Below are positions 44,326 to 52,252 of a stretch of DNA of 64,000 nucleotides, piece after piece (position 1 is the stretch's first letter; each line of letters begins with the position of its first letter). Below the pieces are notes generated by a model. It ran no database searches. It saw nothing but the letters and a program-made list of their open reading frames with translations, and was not told the DNA's origin. This DNA is from Anaerolineales bacterium (GTDB taxonomy: Bacteria > Chloroflexota > Anaerolineae > Anaerolineales > E44-bin32): NCBI GenBank assembly GCA_029210945.1, contig JARGGH010000005.1, forward strand, positions 36,431-100,430. The letters are read 5' to 3'. Position numbers and translations under genes: made by a program.

Positions 44326-46030
44326 AGAACACCCTCGAGCCCTGAATACGATTGTTGATCACCGTGAGTCCGAGAATGATCGCGAAGAGCACAAATGCGA
44401 GCGCCGAGGCATACCCGTAGCGTACTTTATCGAAGAATTCGAGGAAGATCGTCACGCTGAAGGTATCAACCGTGCCCAGAGCCAGCTCATGCCTCATAAC
44501 CCAGATATGGCTGAAGGCCTTGAATGTGCCGATCACCGCAATCAGCGAAAGAAAATAGGTTGTGGGTGAGAGCAAAGGAAAGATGATGTAGCGGAAGATC
44601 TGCCAGCGCCCGGCACCATCGATTTCGGCCGCTTCGAGCAGCTCCGTCGAGATGTTGCCCAGACCTGCCAGGTAGATGACCGTATCGTAGCCGACATAAA
44701 CCCAGATGCTGTAAATCATCACCACAACAAGCGCCAGGCTCGGGCCGGCAGCCCAGGCTGGCAATGCAACGCCGAGGCGTTCACCAAGCATCATGAGAAC
44801 ACCCTGCGGTTCCTGAATCCAACGCAGTGGCTCAAGCCCGAGAAATTGTAGAGCCTGGTTCACGGGCGCTTGAGGCCGCACTGAGAACATCTGTCTGAAA
44901 ACCGCTGCGCTGGCGACAAACGGGGTGACATAAGGTAGAAAGAAGAGCATGCGGAAGAATTCGGAGCCCGCCAACTGCTGGAAGAGCAGCACGGCGAGGA
45001 AGAGCGAGATCGCAAGCTGAAATGGGACCGTGCCGAGCGAGTAGAAGATCGTAATTTTCAACCCGGCCCACATGTCTTTGTCCCCGGCGGCGATCACCAT
45101 CGGCAGCTCCCCGATCAGCACCCAGCCCCCGACCAGCAAGAACATCGTTCCCAGAACCCGGATCCAGAAGGCCCGATCGGATTCCTGCTTTTCCGCGCCT
45201 CTCCAGGTCAGCCAGGCAAAGACCAATAAGACCACCCCGGAACTGATCGTGATGACCTGTGCCCAGAGGTCTGGGGTTCCACCCGCTTGCAGCGTCTCGC
45301 GGTAGCTGCGCATCGCCTCCATATATGTGAACCAGAGCAGAAAGAACCCAATGCTCGCGGCAAGCAGGATCATCGTCAGGCGCGCTTGCACGACGATGTT
45401 ATGGATGGAACGCCAGAATCGACGCCCGATAAATAGCAATCCAATCGACAGGATGAGCAGGAGGATAAATAGCCGAAACGCAGGCAAGACGGTCTCAGCG
45501 CGAAATGCATCACCGAGAAGCTCAAAGAAAAGTGCGCGCGTTTTCTCCAGGCCGACAATGATGTTGGCGATATCCAGAACTTGAGGGAGCAGCAGCACCG
45601 TCCAGCGAATAAATGCGAAGACGGCCGCCGTGTGAGCGACAGCCGGCAGGGTCAGCAGCCACGGTGAGGCCCCCCAGTTTTCGAAATCGCGTTTCAGGCG
45701 GCGCAGGAAGAAGAAGGCCGCGACCAGCGCCCCGATGGCCAACGCGAACAACAGCACGTAGATCAGGTTGTCGACGGCACGCACGTAATTATCGATCCCG
45801 ATGAAATCGCCGCGTTTCAGGCGCCATTTGTGCAGGCTGACATAAAGCGCAAATCCGACGGGAAAAATTCCGAAGATAAAGATCAGCAAGACCGCAGGGA
45901 AGATCATCAAATACGCGGTCAGATATTCCTTGAGACGGCGTCCACGGCGCCCAGAGAATCTGCTCTGGATCCACTGAACCCAACGCATTCCCAGGTTGTC
46001 TTTCATCGGTGACGATGCAGGTTCGTGCAA
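44318..46030 (-). CDS. Carbohydrate ABC transporter permease, MalF type with inserted membrane block
   Basis: A 570-residue permease, much longer than the usual ~300. It begins normally: cytoplasmic tail, first helix (about 38-62), and the family's '[11 protein letters not shown]' motif (about 78). Where the next conserved segment should follow, some 225 residues with about six hydrophobic helices intervene (about 89-316). The fold then resumes with '[19 protein letters not shown]'. The EAA loop '[13 protein letters not shown]' is at about 465. It forms a heterodimer with the MalG-type partner. The TTG at 46030 is used with GGAGAG close upstream, but an ATG at 46006 is equally possible. Confidence 0.85.
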   Translation of the reverse strand: MHEPASSPMKDNLGMRWVQWIQSRFSGRRGRRLKEYLTAYLMIFPAVLLIFIFGIFPVGFALYVSLHKWRLKRGDFIGIDNYVRAVDNLIYVLLFALAIGALVAAFFFLRRLKRDFENWGASPWLLTLPAVAHTAAVFAFIRWTVLLLPQVLDIANIIVGLEKTRALFFELLGDAFRAETVLPAFRLFILLLILSIGLLFIGRRFWRSIHNIVVQARLTMILLAASIGFFLLWFTYMEAMRSYRETLQAGGTPDLWAQVITISSGVVLLVFAWLTWRGAEKQESDRAFWIRVLGTMFLLVGGWVLIGELPMVIAAGDKDMWAGLKITIFYSLGTVPFQLAISLFLAVLLFQQLAGSEFFRMLFFLPYVTPFVASAAVFRQMFSVRPQAPVNQALQFLGLEPLRWIQEPQGVLMMLGERLGVALPAWAAGPSLALVVVMIYSIWVYVGYDTVIYLAGLGNISTELLEAAEIDGAGRWQIFRYIIFPLLSPTTYFLSLIAVIGTFKAFSHIWVMRHELALGTVDTFSVTIFLEFFDKVRYGYASALAFVLFAIILGLTVINNRIQGSRVFYG

Positions 46031-46132
46031 CAGCTCTCCAGATGATTTATCCAGCTGGTCGGGTAGAATTATAGGTCAACGCCCGTTTAGCTACCAGTGA
46101 CACTGATCAGTTAGAAGAAGAGATAATTGGCA

Positions 46133-47416
46133 ATGCATGACCTGATCGAAAGCACCCTGCGGCAAATCGAACAAAAGCGCCTTCCTGGTATCGAGCTTGA
46201 CTCCGACTTAACCCACCCTGCTTACGACGGGTTGTCCATTCTGAACCTGCCAGCCAGCATCAGCCAATGGCTGGGGGCAGGGCCGCTCGCGCACCCCGCT
46301 CTGCAGGTCCCGACTCTTGATCAGGTGGCTGAGGGGATCGAGCAGGTCGTGCTGGTCCTGGTTGACGCGGTCAGCCTTGATCGCTGCCTGCGCTGGCTGG
46401 ACTCAAGCGCAGGCTCGCTGAACACGGCGATGCAAGGAGGACTGATAACCACGCTCACGTCGATCGTGCCCTCCACAACCAGCGCTGCGCTGACGACCCT
46501 GTGGACAGGGCGCAGCCCAGCAGAGCACGGCATTTTAGGATATGAAATCTTCCTGCGCGAATTTGGACTGATCGCCAACATGATCACCCATGCGCCCGCT
46601 TCGATCGATGGGAACGCCGGTTTGCTGTATGAAGCCGGCTTAACCCCCGAGGATTTCCTGCCTGTTGATACTGTCGGACCTCATTTCGCAGACGCTGGCA
46701 TTCAAACCCACGCGTTTCTTCATCAGGCGATCAGCGGCTCCGGTCTCTCCCGGATGCATTACCAGCAGGTCCAAAAACACACCTTTAGAGGGCTCGCCGA
46801 TCTATGGCTGAATGTCCGCCGCCTGGTCAATTCACCGCTCGAGTCACGCCGCTATATCTGGGTTTATTACGGCGCCGTGGATTGGTTATCACACCTGATC
46901 GGACCCGATTCTGAGGACGCGGAGGTTGCTTTCAAGATCTTCACGGACGTGCTGGTTGAGCAGTTCCTGAACCACGTCGAGCCGGCCAATGCCCGCAAAA
47001 CGCTCTTCATGCTGGTCGCGGATCATGGCCAACTCCACACAACTAAAGATCCGCATTACGAGCTCAAGAATCACCCGGACCTTTCACGACGCCTGCAGAT
47101 GGTGCCCACCGGAGAAAACAGGCTCGCCTATCTCTATCCAAAACCGGGACAGCTGGACGCCGTCGATGATTACATTCAGCGCAACTGGCCCGGTATGTTT
47201 TCAGTGATCCCCTCCAGCCATGCGCTGCATAGCGGCCTCTTCGGACCAGGCGAAGCGAGCCCTCGATCACTCGATCGTCTGGGGGAGCGGGTCGTCATCA
47301 CCCACGGGGGCTCGTACCTGTGGTGGGCTCCGAAAGACAACCCGCTGGTAGGTCGCCATGGGGGTGTCTCTCGGGAGGAAATGCTCGTCCCGCTGCTCGC
47401 CAAACGGCTCGGCTGA
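46133..47416 (+). CDS. Alkaline-phosphatase-superfamily phosphodiesterase
   Basis: A 427-residue protein of the type I phosphodiesterase/nucleotide pyrophosphatase group. 'VLVDAVSLD' supplies the first metal Asp, 'TSIVPSTTSAALTTLWTG' the Thr nucleophile with the 'PEHG/AEHGILGYE' follow-up, 'YYGAVDWLSHLIGPDS' more metal ligands, and 'LVADHGQLHT' the Asp-His pair. No signal peptide is seen, so it may be cytoplasmic. The substrate (nucleotide, phospholipid or sugar phosphate) cannot be told. ATG 46133 is preferred over TTG 46127 because AGAAGAGA lies about 9 nt upstream. It is divergent from the sugar transporter and may be regulated with it. Confidence 0.82.
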   Translation: MHDLIESTLRQIEQKRLPGIELDSDLTHPAYDGLSILNLPASISQWLGAGPLAHPALQVPTLDQVAEGIEQVVLVLVDAVSLDRCLRWLDSSAGSLNTAMQGGLITTLTSIVPSTTSAALTTLWTGRSPAEHGILGYEIFLREFGLIANMITHAPASIDGNAGLLYEAGLTPEDFLPVDTVGPHFADAGIQTHAFLHQAISGSGLSRMHYQQVQKHTFRGLADLWLNVRRLVNSPLESRRYIWVYYGAVDWLSHLIGPDSEDAEVAFKIFTDVLVEQFLNHVEPANARKTLFMLVADHGQLHTTKDPHYELKNHPDLSRRLQMVPTGENRLAYLYPKPGQLDAVDDYIQRNWPGMFSVIPSSHALHSGLFGPGEASPRSLDRLGERVVITHGGSYLWWAPKDNPLVGRHGGVSREEMLVPLLAKRLG

Positions 47417-47440
47417 ATTTTCTCAAGATTGAACGAACAG

Positions 47441-47470
47441 AAAAAGCCTCCCATCTTCAGGAGGCTTTTT
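47441..47470. terminator. Bidirectional Rho-independent terminator
   Basis: AAAAAGCCTCC (47441-47451), an 8-nt loop, and GGAGGCTTTTT (47460-47470) form a textbook terminator with a U-run in both directions. It separates the convergent phosphodiesterase and SPFH genes. Confidence 0.93.
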
Positions 47471-47497
47471 CATATCGGTATGATTATCGATCTTGAC

Positions 47498-48529
47498 TTA
47501 TTGGGTTGGAACGACTGTGTTCCCGTCGAGTGAGGGCAGCGGCAGCAAGTACGGGTTGTCATTCGGGACCAGCATGACCTGGATCCCGGGCGAGAGTTTC
47601 TGGATGTACTCGAAGCTCAACAAGTCCGGATTATCGCGCAATGCTTCGGCGATCAGCAGCAGAGCCTCTTGTTCCGCTTCGGCTTCGATGATGCGTGCCT
47701 TCGCCCGGCCTGACGCCTCGATCACCGCTGCGTCCGCCTGACCCTGGGCAACCTGCCGGGCTTGCTCAGCCTCTTGCGCGCGCTGTTCGACTACAAAGGC
47801 CGCTTCCTGCGCACGCTGCTCCGCGATCTGTTTCTGTTCAACAGAATCGGCGTACTCGTCTGAGAAAGCGATGTTGCGCAGCACGAAATCGTGCAGGATC
47901 AAACCACCTTCATCAAGGGATTCTTCCAGATTTTCTGTAATTGCGTCCATCAATGCGAAACGCTGGCTTGTGACGACTTCCTCCACACCAAACTGGGAGA
48001 CCCCGTCACGGATGACGCCGCGTGATACGGTGCGAACCAGGTTGTCGATATATGCGCCCTGCCACTTGATGTGCGCTTCAACGACTCGATCCGGATCAAT
48101 CGAGAAGATGACCGAGGCGTCGACCCGCACGATCTGTCCATCCGAGGTGCGTGCTTCAACAGAATCATCGCCGCGGATCGCCCCCTCTTCAGGTGCGATC
48201 GACATCGTGTAGGTCTGGCGTGTAATCGGGTATGTGACTACGTTCTCCAGAAAAGGCACCACCCAGTTCAAACCAGGCTGCAGCTCTTCGGGGCGGACGC
48301 CGTCCACGAGCGCCGAGATCACGACGCCGCGTTCCGTCGGCTGGATAAAAACCAGCCCGGCGCTCGCAGTGGTGAGAACCAGCGCAAGCACGATGATCCC
48401 GATGACCAATCCGCTGGCGGCTTTAACCGGCTGACCACGAGCTGCGCGCATGATCGAGAAACCAATCACGACCAATGCACCTACCCACGCAATCGTGGAC
48501 AGTGCGGAGAGAAATACAGCGACATTCAT
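47498..48529 (-). CDS. SPFH/prohibitin-family membrane protein
   Basis: A 343-residue protein with two N-terminal membrane helices (about 5-25 and 37-60), an SPFH/band-7 domain (about 65-235; 'GVRPEELQPGLNWVVPFLENVVTYP' in outline, 'ARTSDGQIVRVDASVIFSID'), a long Glu/Ala/Gln-rich coiled coil (about 240-300) and a short hydrophobic tail. Such proteins form membrane-bound rings that organise lipid domains or control proteases. GGAGGAG precedes ATG 48529 by 6 nt, so the codon at 48559 is rejected. It shares a terminator with the convergent phosphodiesterase. Confidence 0.9.
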   Translation of the reverse strand: MNVAVFLSALSTIAWVGALVVIGFSIMRAARGQPVKAASGLVIGIIVLALVLTTASAGLVFIQPTERGVVISALVDGVRPEELQPGLNWVVPFLENVVTYPITRQTYTMSIAPEEGAIRGDDSVEARTSDGQIVRVDASVIFSIDPDRVVEAHIKWQGAYIDNLVRTVSRGVIRDGVSQFGVEEVVTSQRFALMDAITENLEESLDEGGLILHDFVLRNIAFSDEYADSVEQKQIAEQRAQEAAFVVEQRAQEAEQARQVAQGQADAAVIEASGRAKARIIEAEAEQEALLLIAEALRDNPDLLSFEYIQKLSPGIQVMLVPNDNPYLLPLPSLDGNTVVPTQ

Positions 48530-48894
48530 TGAATACTCCTCCTGGACTATTCTTATCAAGTTTCAATCAGTATCTGAAAGGATTCTATCACGCCGCCCAG
48601 CGACAGGCAGACGCAACGCTGACATTGCCCTGCCTTGGCCTGCTGGTTAGCATCCACGACCTGGCGAAAATGATCGGTGATGATGCCGCCGATTGCGCAA
48701 ATCCCAAATGCCAGCCGGCGCTGCGCGTGAGTGTGAATCGGCTCGTATCCCTGAATCAGGCTAACCCCGACCCATCCTCATATAGATTCGCGGTCAAGCT
48801 AAGACCCTCCGGCGAATAATCCCCGGGGATCGAAAAAGGACGAGCCGTCGCCCGTCCTCGTTTCTGAAATCCATGGTCGCTCATGAGGCCAATG
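48530..48894. other. Intergenic region
   Basis: 365 bp between dtd and the SPFH gene, both on the minus strand. It holds the dtd terminator (48833-48857) and presumably the SPFH promoter. A minus-strand frame open from about 48770 to 48558 has no start codon or ribosome-binding site and is not called. Confidence 0.5.
48833..48857 (-). terminator. Rho-independent terminator of dtd
   Basis: On the minus strand, GGACGGGC-GACG-GCTCGTCC (48857-48838; one G-U pair) is followed by TTTTT (48837-48833). It ends the SelW-like/dtd transcript. Confidence 0.88.
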
Positions 48895-49344
48895 CTATTC
48901 TGTTCCATGCTTCTCCAGAAGGATTGTCACCGGACCGTCATTCTCGATCTCAACGACCATATGGGCACCGAACACACCCATTTGAACAGGGACGCCCTGA
49001 GCCTCAAGCTGCCCGGCAAAATGCTCGACCAGCGGCTCTGCGACCTCAGGCCGGGCTGCGTCGATAAAACTCGGTCGCCGGCCCTTGCTCGAGTCTGCGT
49101 AGAGCGTGAACTGGGAGACCACCAGCGCCTCACCGCCAACGTCGAGGAGGGAGAGGTTGCTCAGGCCTTGATCGTCCTGGAAAATGCGCAAGACCGCGGT
49201 CTTCTCGGCAAGCCAGGTGGCGACTTCGCGATCATCTTCCTTACCGACGCCGAGCAAAATCACCAATCCAGGCCCGATTTCAGCCTTGCGTTCGTTTTCC
49301 ACCGTGACACACCCGCGGCGCACCCGCTGGAGCACAGCCCGCAT
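48895..49344 (-). CDS. dtd: D-aminoacyl-tRNA deacylase
   Basis: A 149-residue enzyme that hydrolyses D-aminoacyl-tRNAs for translation quality control. Both active-site motifs are intact: '[17 protein letters not shown]' (SQxT, about residue 78) and 'ENDGPVTI' (NxGPxT, about 135). The N-terminus '[15 protein letters not shown]' is typical, and the length is normal. It lies 70 bp downstream of the SelW-like selenoprotein gene on the same strand, with a terminator only after dtd, so the two are probably co-transcribed. Confidence 0.95.
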   Translation of the reverse strand: MRAVLQRVRRGCVTVENERKAEIGPGLVILLGVGKEDDREVATWLAEKTAVLRIFQDDQGLSNLSLLDVGGEALVVSQFTLYADSSKGRRPSFIDAARPEVAEPLVEHFAGQLEAQGVPVQMGVFGAHMVVEIENDGPVTILLEKHGTE

Positions 49345-49414
49345 GGGACGATCTCCTCAGTTATGTCCGATTGTCGGACACGAATTTCTCATCCGCAAGA
49401 TCAACAGCCCGGAC

Positions 49415-49651
49415 TTACAGCAATTCACCAACGAGCTTAACCAAGTCGCCCGGATCGATATGCTGCCCGGTCTGCAGCTTGGAATAAATCAGATTATCGC
49501 CAACCTTTACCTCGAACCTTCCCCCATCGGAGGGAATTAATTTAACCGACTGAAGTTTGAATTCGTAGGCACGCAGCAGTTCAGCCATCGCACCGATGGC
49601 CCTATCCGTATAGTGTCAAACTGCGCAGTATTCAATCGAAACCGAAAGCAT
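49415..49651 (-). CDS. SelW/Rdx-family selenoprotein with CxxU motif
   Basis: A 78-residue frame from ATG 49651 to TAA, with one in-frame TGA at 49618-49616. The start reads MLSVSIEYCAVU, so the TGA falls as the U of a Cys-x-x-U motif at residues 9-12, as in selenoprotein W. The rest matches the family pattern: a helix ('RAIGAMAELL'), then 'KLIPSDGGRFEVKVGDNLIY', key G-x-F-E-V and 'SKLQTGQHIDPGDL', ending 'VKLVGELL'. AAGGAGG lies 5 nt before the ATG. A promoter and a SECIS-like hairpin are present. The fold is thioredoxin-like, and a selenol/thiol redox role is inferred. A conventional gene finder would miss it because the UGA comes at codon 12. Confidence 0.85.
49584..49600 (-). promoter_or_regulatory. 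Putative bacterial SECIS hairpin in SelW-like mRNA
   Basis: GCCATC (49600-49595) pairs perfectly with GATGGC (49589-49584) around loop GGTGC, which could close one further G-C pair. The loop begins 21 nt after the UGA and starts with GG, matching the known constraints on bacterial SECIS position and loop. Confidence 0.7.
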
Positions 49652-49712
49652 GCATTCCTCCTTAGAATATATCCAGTGGTTACATCGCTGTTCGTTCCAG
49701 ACAGCAGCCAAG

Positions 49713-49742
49713 AGTATACCCTCTCCAATCCGTTGAATTCAA
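49713..49742 (-). promoter_or_regulatory. Promoter of SelW-like gene
   Basis: On the minus strand TTGAAT (49742-49737), an 18-bp spacer and TATACT (49718-49713) form a good sigma-70-like promoter about 60 nt before the start codon. Confidence 0.6.
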
Positions 49743-49801
49743 ATAGCCAGGCGAGAGGATTGCTTTTCAACTAAAGATTATCCTGAACCCCGCGGGACAC
49801 C

Positions 49802-49830
49802 TTGGTGCAAAGTTCATCCTGTGACATAAT
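49802..49830 (+). promoter_or_regulatory. Promoter of YtxH-like gene
   Basis: TTGGTG (49802-49807), a 17-bp spacer and CATAAT (49825-49830), about 26 nt before the ATG at 49857. Confidence 0.6.
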
Positions 49831-49856
49831 GAGATTACGTAAACAAGGAGGATACT

Positions 49857-50075
49857 ATGCGACGCTTTTCCAGTTTCATGACAGGTGTCTTCTGGGGTGC
49901 ATTGGTGGGATCGGTGACCGTGTTGCTGCTCACACCCGAATCGGGTGATGAACTCCGCAGCAAAATTAACCGACGAACCCAAACGTTCCGGGATGAAGTC
50001 CAGCAGGCATATGCCGCCCGCGTGGCGCAGCTTGAAGCGGAGCTAGAACAACTGCGCAGCCAGGTTAAGAAATAG
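49857..50075 (+). CDS. YtxH-like small membrane protein
   Basis: A 72-residue protein with an N-terminal glycine-containing membrane helix ('FMTGVFWGALVGSVTVLLLTP', about 7-26), followed by 'ESGDELRSKI', the typical YtxH transition, and a C-terminal amphipathic coiled coil ('VAQLEAELEQLRSQVKK'). AAGGAGG lies 5 nt before the ATG and a promoter is visible, so it is a real monocistronic gene. YtxH-like proteins are linked to envelope stress in other bacteria, but their molecular role is unknown. Confidence 0.85.
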   Translation: MRRFSSFMTGVFWGALVGSVTVLLLTPESGDELRSKINRRTQTFRDEVQQAYAARVAQLEAELEQLRSQVKK

Positions 50076-50101
50076 GTCTATTCCGCTGCAAAGCGTCTTC
50101 T

Positions 50102-52126
50102 TCAAGGCAGGATCTCGACAGTGTACGCGGCCGGTTGCCAGGTGTGCCGGGTCGTCCCGGAAACGATGAGCGTCGCCGGAGAAGAAGCCGCCGGCACATT
50201 CACGGTGATCTCACCCATGTTGTTTTCGTCAAGCACGACTTCACGGATGTTCGTCTCCCCGTTCTCTTCGACCAGCACCACGCTGTAGGTCTGCGGCAGA
50301 CGATTGTAAAGGCGCACAAAGCCGCGAGCATCCCAGCCCTCTGCTCCTTGCTCAAAACCTTCGTAGTAGCCAAGCACATCAATCTGAAGGTCATCCAAGA
50401 GCAAGCCATCACCATTGACGGCCGCGTCCGTGATGTACTCGAAGCGCACAAGGATCTCCCGCCCGGCGTACTCAGACAGATCAATCTTCTCCTGGATCCA
50501 GGCGGGTTCTGCCCCACCGCCGCTAAACCCCGTGTAGGCCCAGCCATAGGACGAACCCGAGGTGTCTTCATCCGTTCCGGAAGGGGTCTCGATAATCTCC
50601 CACGTCTCGCCTCCATCCGGAGAAACGACGAGGTAGAGATAATCCCATCCTTCCTCGATGTCGTACCAGACCCAATAACGCATTTCGACCGAACCTTCCA
50701 CATCGGACAGATCGAAGGCGCGCGTCAGCGTCATATCTGATTCGTCTCCGCGATTAGACCAGAACGCATAATCTCCCGAAAGCGCGTCTGCGGGCAGGAC
50801 CTTAACTTCCGATGCGCCGTCAAAACGCAGCGTAAACTCCCCCTCACAGAAGATGTCGATGTAATCGACTCCATACTGGCTCACCTGTCTATCCTGAGCC
50901 GCTAACGGACACTCATCGAAACGATCGTTCGCCCTCACAAGCGGGGGTGTGTAGGATCGATATGCATAGCGCCCGTCACCTACTTCAGGATCCTGCACAT
51001 ACATCGTGACGATCCAGTCCCGGTGGAAATCGTCCGCCGTGACCGGTTCGCCTGTGAGTGGGTCAAGGATGCCCAAATCGGAAAAAGTTTGATCGATCGA
51101 ATCGAGTCCGTTGTCTACGTGCGCCGCGACCGATTGCGTCGCCTCAGAACCAAAGCGGTCCAGAAAGTAGGTCACATAAAGGAACGATTGGCCGTAATGC
51201 GTACCACCGTTTGTAGGCCATTCTGTGAGTGCAATATCGGGGTCGTCTGCGTAGGCATAATCCCAGCCGCCCACGTCGTAACCACTCAGGAGTGCTGAAA
51301 GTTCAGAGAACCCTTCGTTAATCCAGGATTGTTCATTCCGATCCAGATTCCAATGGATCATATGTTGAAATTCGTGAGCGAGCACGCTGTAGGCATACTC
51401 CTCGCGCAGGTCCACGACATCCGCGCAGAGGTAGAACATCTCATGCGCGTTTGAGTATTCGTGTGCAAGAGGCGACAGCTCGTCGGAGGGTGAAAAATAA
51501 CCCGCAGTCACAGCCCCGAGATTCCGTGCGTAAAGAATATAGAGGTGTTCATCGCCATCTACACCCGGGGACCACTCCGGCCCGAAGAAGGCGCGTGTCG
51601 TTGGGTAGACCTCATCTTCAAATGTATCGACCAGCGCCTGGACATCATCCAGGTCATAGCGGACGCCTTCCTGGATCCAGAAATAAACGTGCTTTCTAGC
51701 GTAGACGAGCTCAGCCTGAAGTTGAAAATGTGTAATCGTGTCCAGATTCGCCGCCCAGAAGGTCTCGACGGTTCCAATCGCGATCTCCTCAGCATCTTCA
51801 GCGACGATTTGGGGTACGTCAGGCACGCCGCCAAGCCGTTCGGCTAATTCAATCGGCGAGTTGATCGGTACGATCGTGTTGGAGAGCTCCTCCAGCATCG
51901 CAAAAGAGCGATCCAGGTCTTCGGGGGGTTCGGAGGCTGGGACGGAAGGCTGGCGAGTGGGCACGGTCGTCTCGATGATCGTCTCTGGCAACCCGGTTTG
52001 TTCGAACGCTTTGATCCCCAACCATGCTGCACCGAACGTGCCCCCGATACAGAGAAAACACAGCATTATCGTCCCGATCAGGGCAATGATGAACCATTTG
52101 GTTTTTGACGGCTGGTCTGATGTCAT
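50102..52126 (-). CDS. Membrane-anchored M6-like (immune inhibitor A-related) metalloprotease
   Basis: A 674-residue protein with one N-terminal membrane helix (about 12-38) and a short Thr/Pro-rich segment. The metalloprotease domain has zinc motif 'LAHEFQHMIHWN' (HExxH) followed by 'SWINEGFSELSALL', whose Glu is the probable third ligand. C-terminal beta-sandwich parts of the immune-inhibitor-A type follow ('YAFWSNRGDESDMTLTRAFDLS', 'WIQEKIDLSEYAGREILVRFEY' in outline, 'YEGFEQGAEGWDARGF'). It should act outside the membrane on proteins. The start 52126 is set by GGAGG 5 nt upstream; a codon at 52138 is less likely. Confidence 0.86.
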   Translation of the reverse strand: MTSDQPSKTKWFIIALIGTIMLCFLCIGGTFGAAWLGIKAFEQTGLPETIIETTVPTRQPSVPASEPPEDLDRSFAMLEELSNTIVPINSPIELAERLGGVPDVPQIVAEDAEEIAIGTVETFWAANLDTITHFQLQAELVYARKHVYFWIQEGVRYDLDDVQALVDTFEDEVYPTTRAFFGPEWSPGVDGDEHLYILYARNLGAVTAGYFSPSDELSPLAHEYSNAHEMFYLCADVVDLREEYAYSVLAHEFQHMIHWNLDRNEQSWINEGFSELSALLSGYDVGGWDYAYADDPDIALTEWPTNGGTHYGQSFLYVTYFLDRFGSEATQSVAAHVDNGLDSIDQTFSDLGILDPLTGEPVTADDFHRDWIVTMYVQDPEVGDGRYAYRSYTPPLVRANDRFDECPLAAQDRQVSQYGVDYIDIFCEGEFTLRFDGASEVKVLPADALSGDYAFWSNRGDESDMTLTRAFDLSDVEGSVEMRYWVWYDIEEGWDYLYLVVSPDGGETWEIIETPSGTDEDTSGSSYGWAYTGFSGGGAEPAWIQEKIDLSEYAGREILVRFEYITDAAVNGDGLLLDDLQIDVLGYYEGFEQGAEGWDARGFVRLYNRLPQTYSVVLVEENGETNIREVVLDENNMGEITVNVPAASSPATLIVSGTTRHTWQPAAYTVEILP

Positions 52127-52252
52127 TTGTTCCTCCACGATGCCAATTTACGAATTATATCGGAATTGAGGAACGAGGGATTTGGGGTTAGCGATGTGGG
52201 CAGTCAAGCATCCGGGCAATTGGGTGGCCGGTCAAGTAGAGCAGGAGCGTTT

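Noticed and set aside
48558..48770. Open minus-strand frame of about 70 codons between dtd and the SPFH gene
   Set aside because: No start codon or ribosome-binding site and no recognisable family; at most a decayed fragment.
49537..49770. A 77-residue minus-strand frame overlapping the SelW-like gene
   Set aside because: It is in another frame, lacks a Shine-Dalgarno and has no recognisable protein pattern; the SelW-like frame has both.
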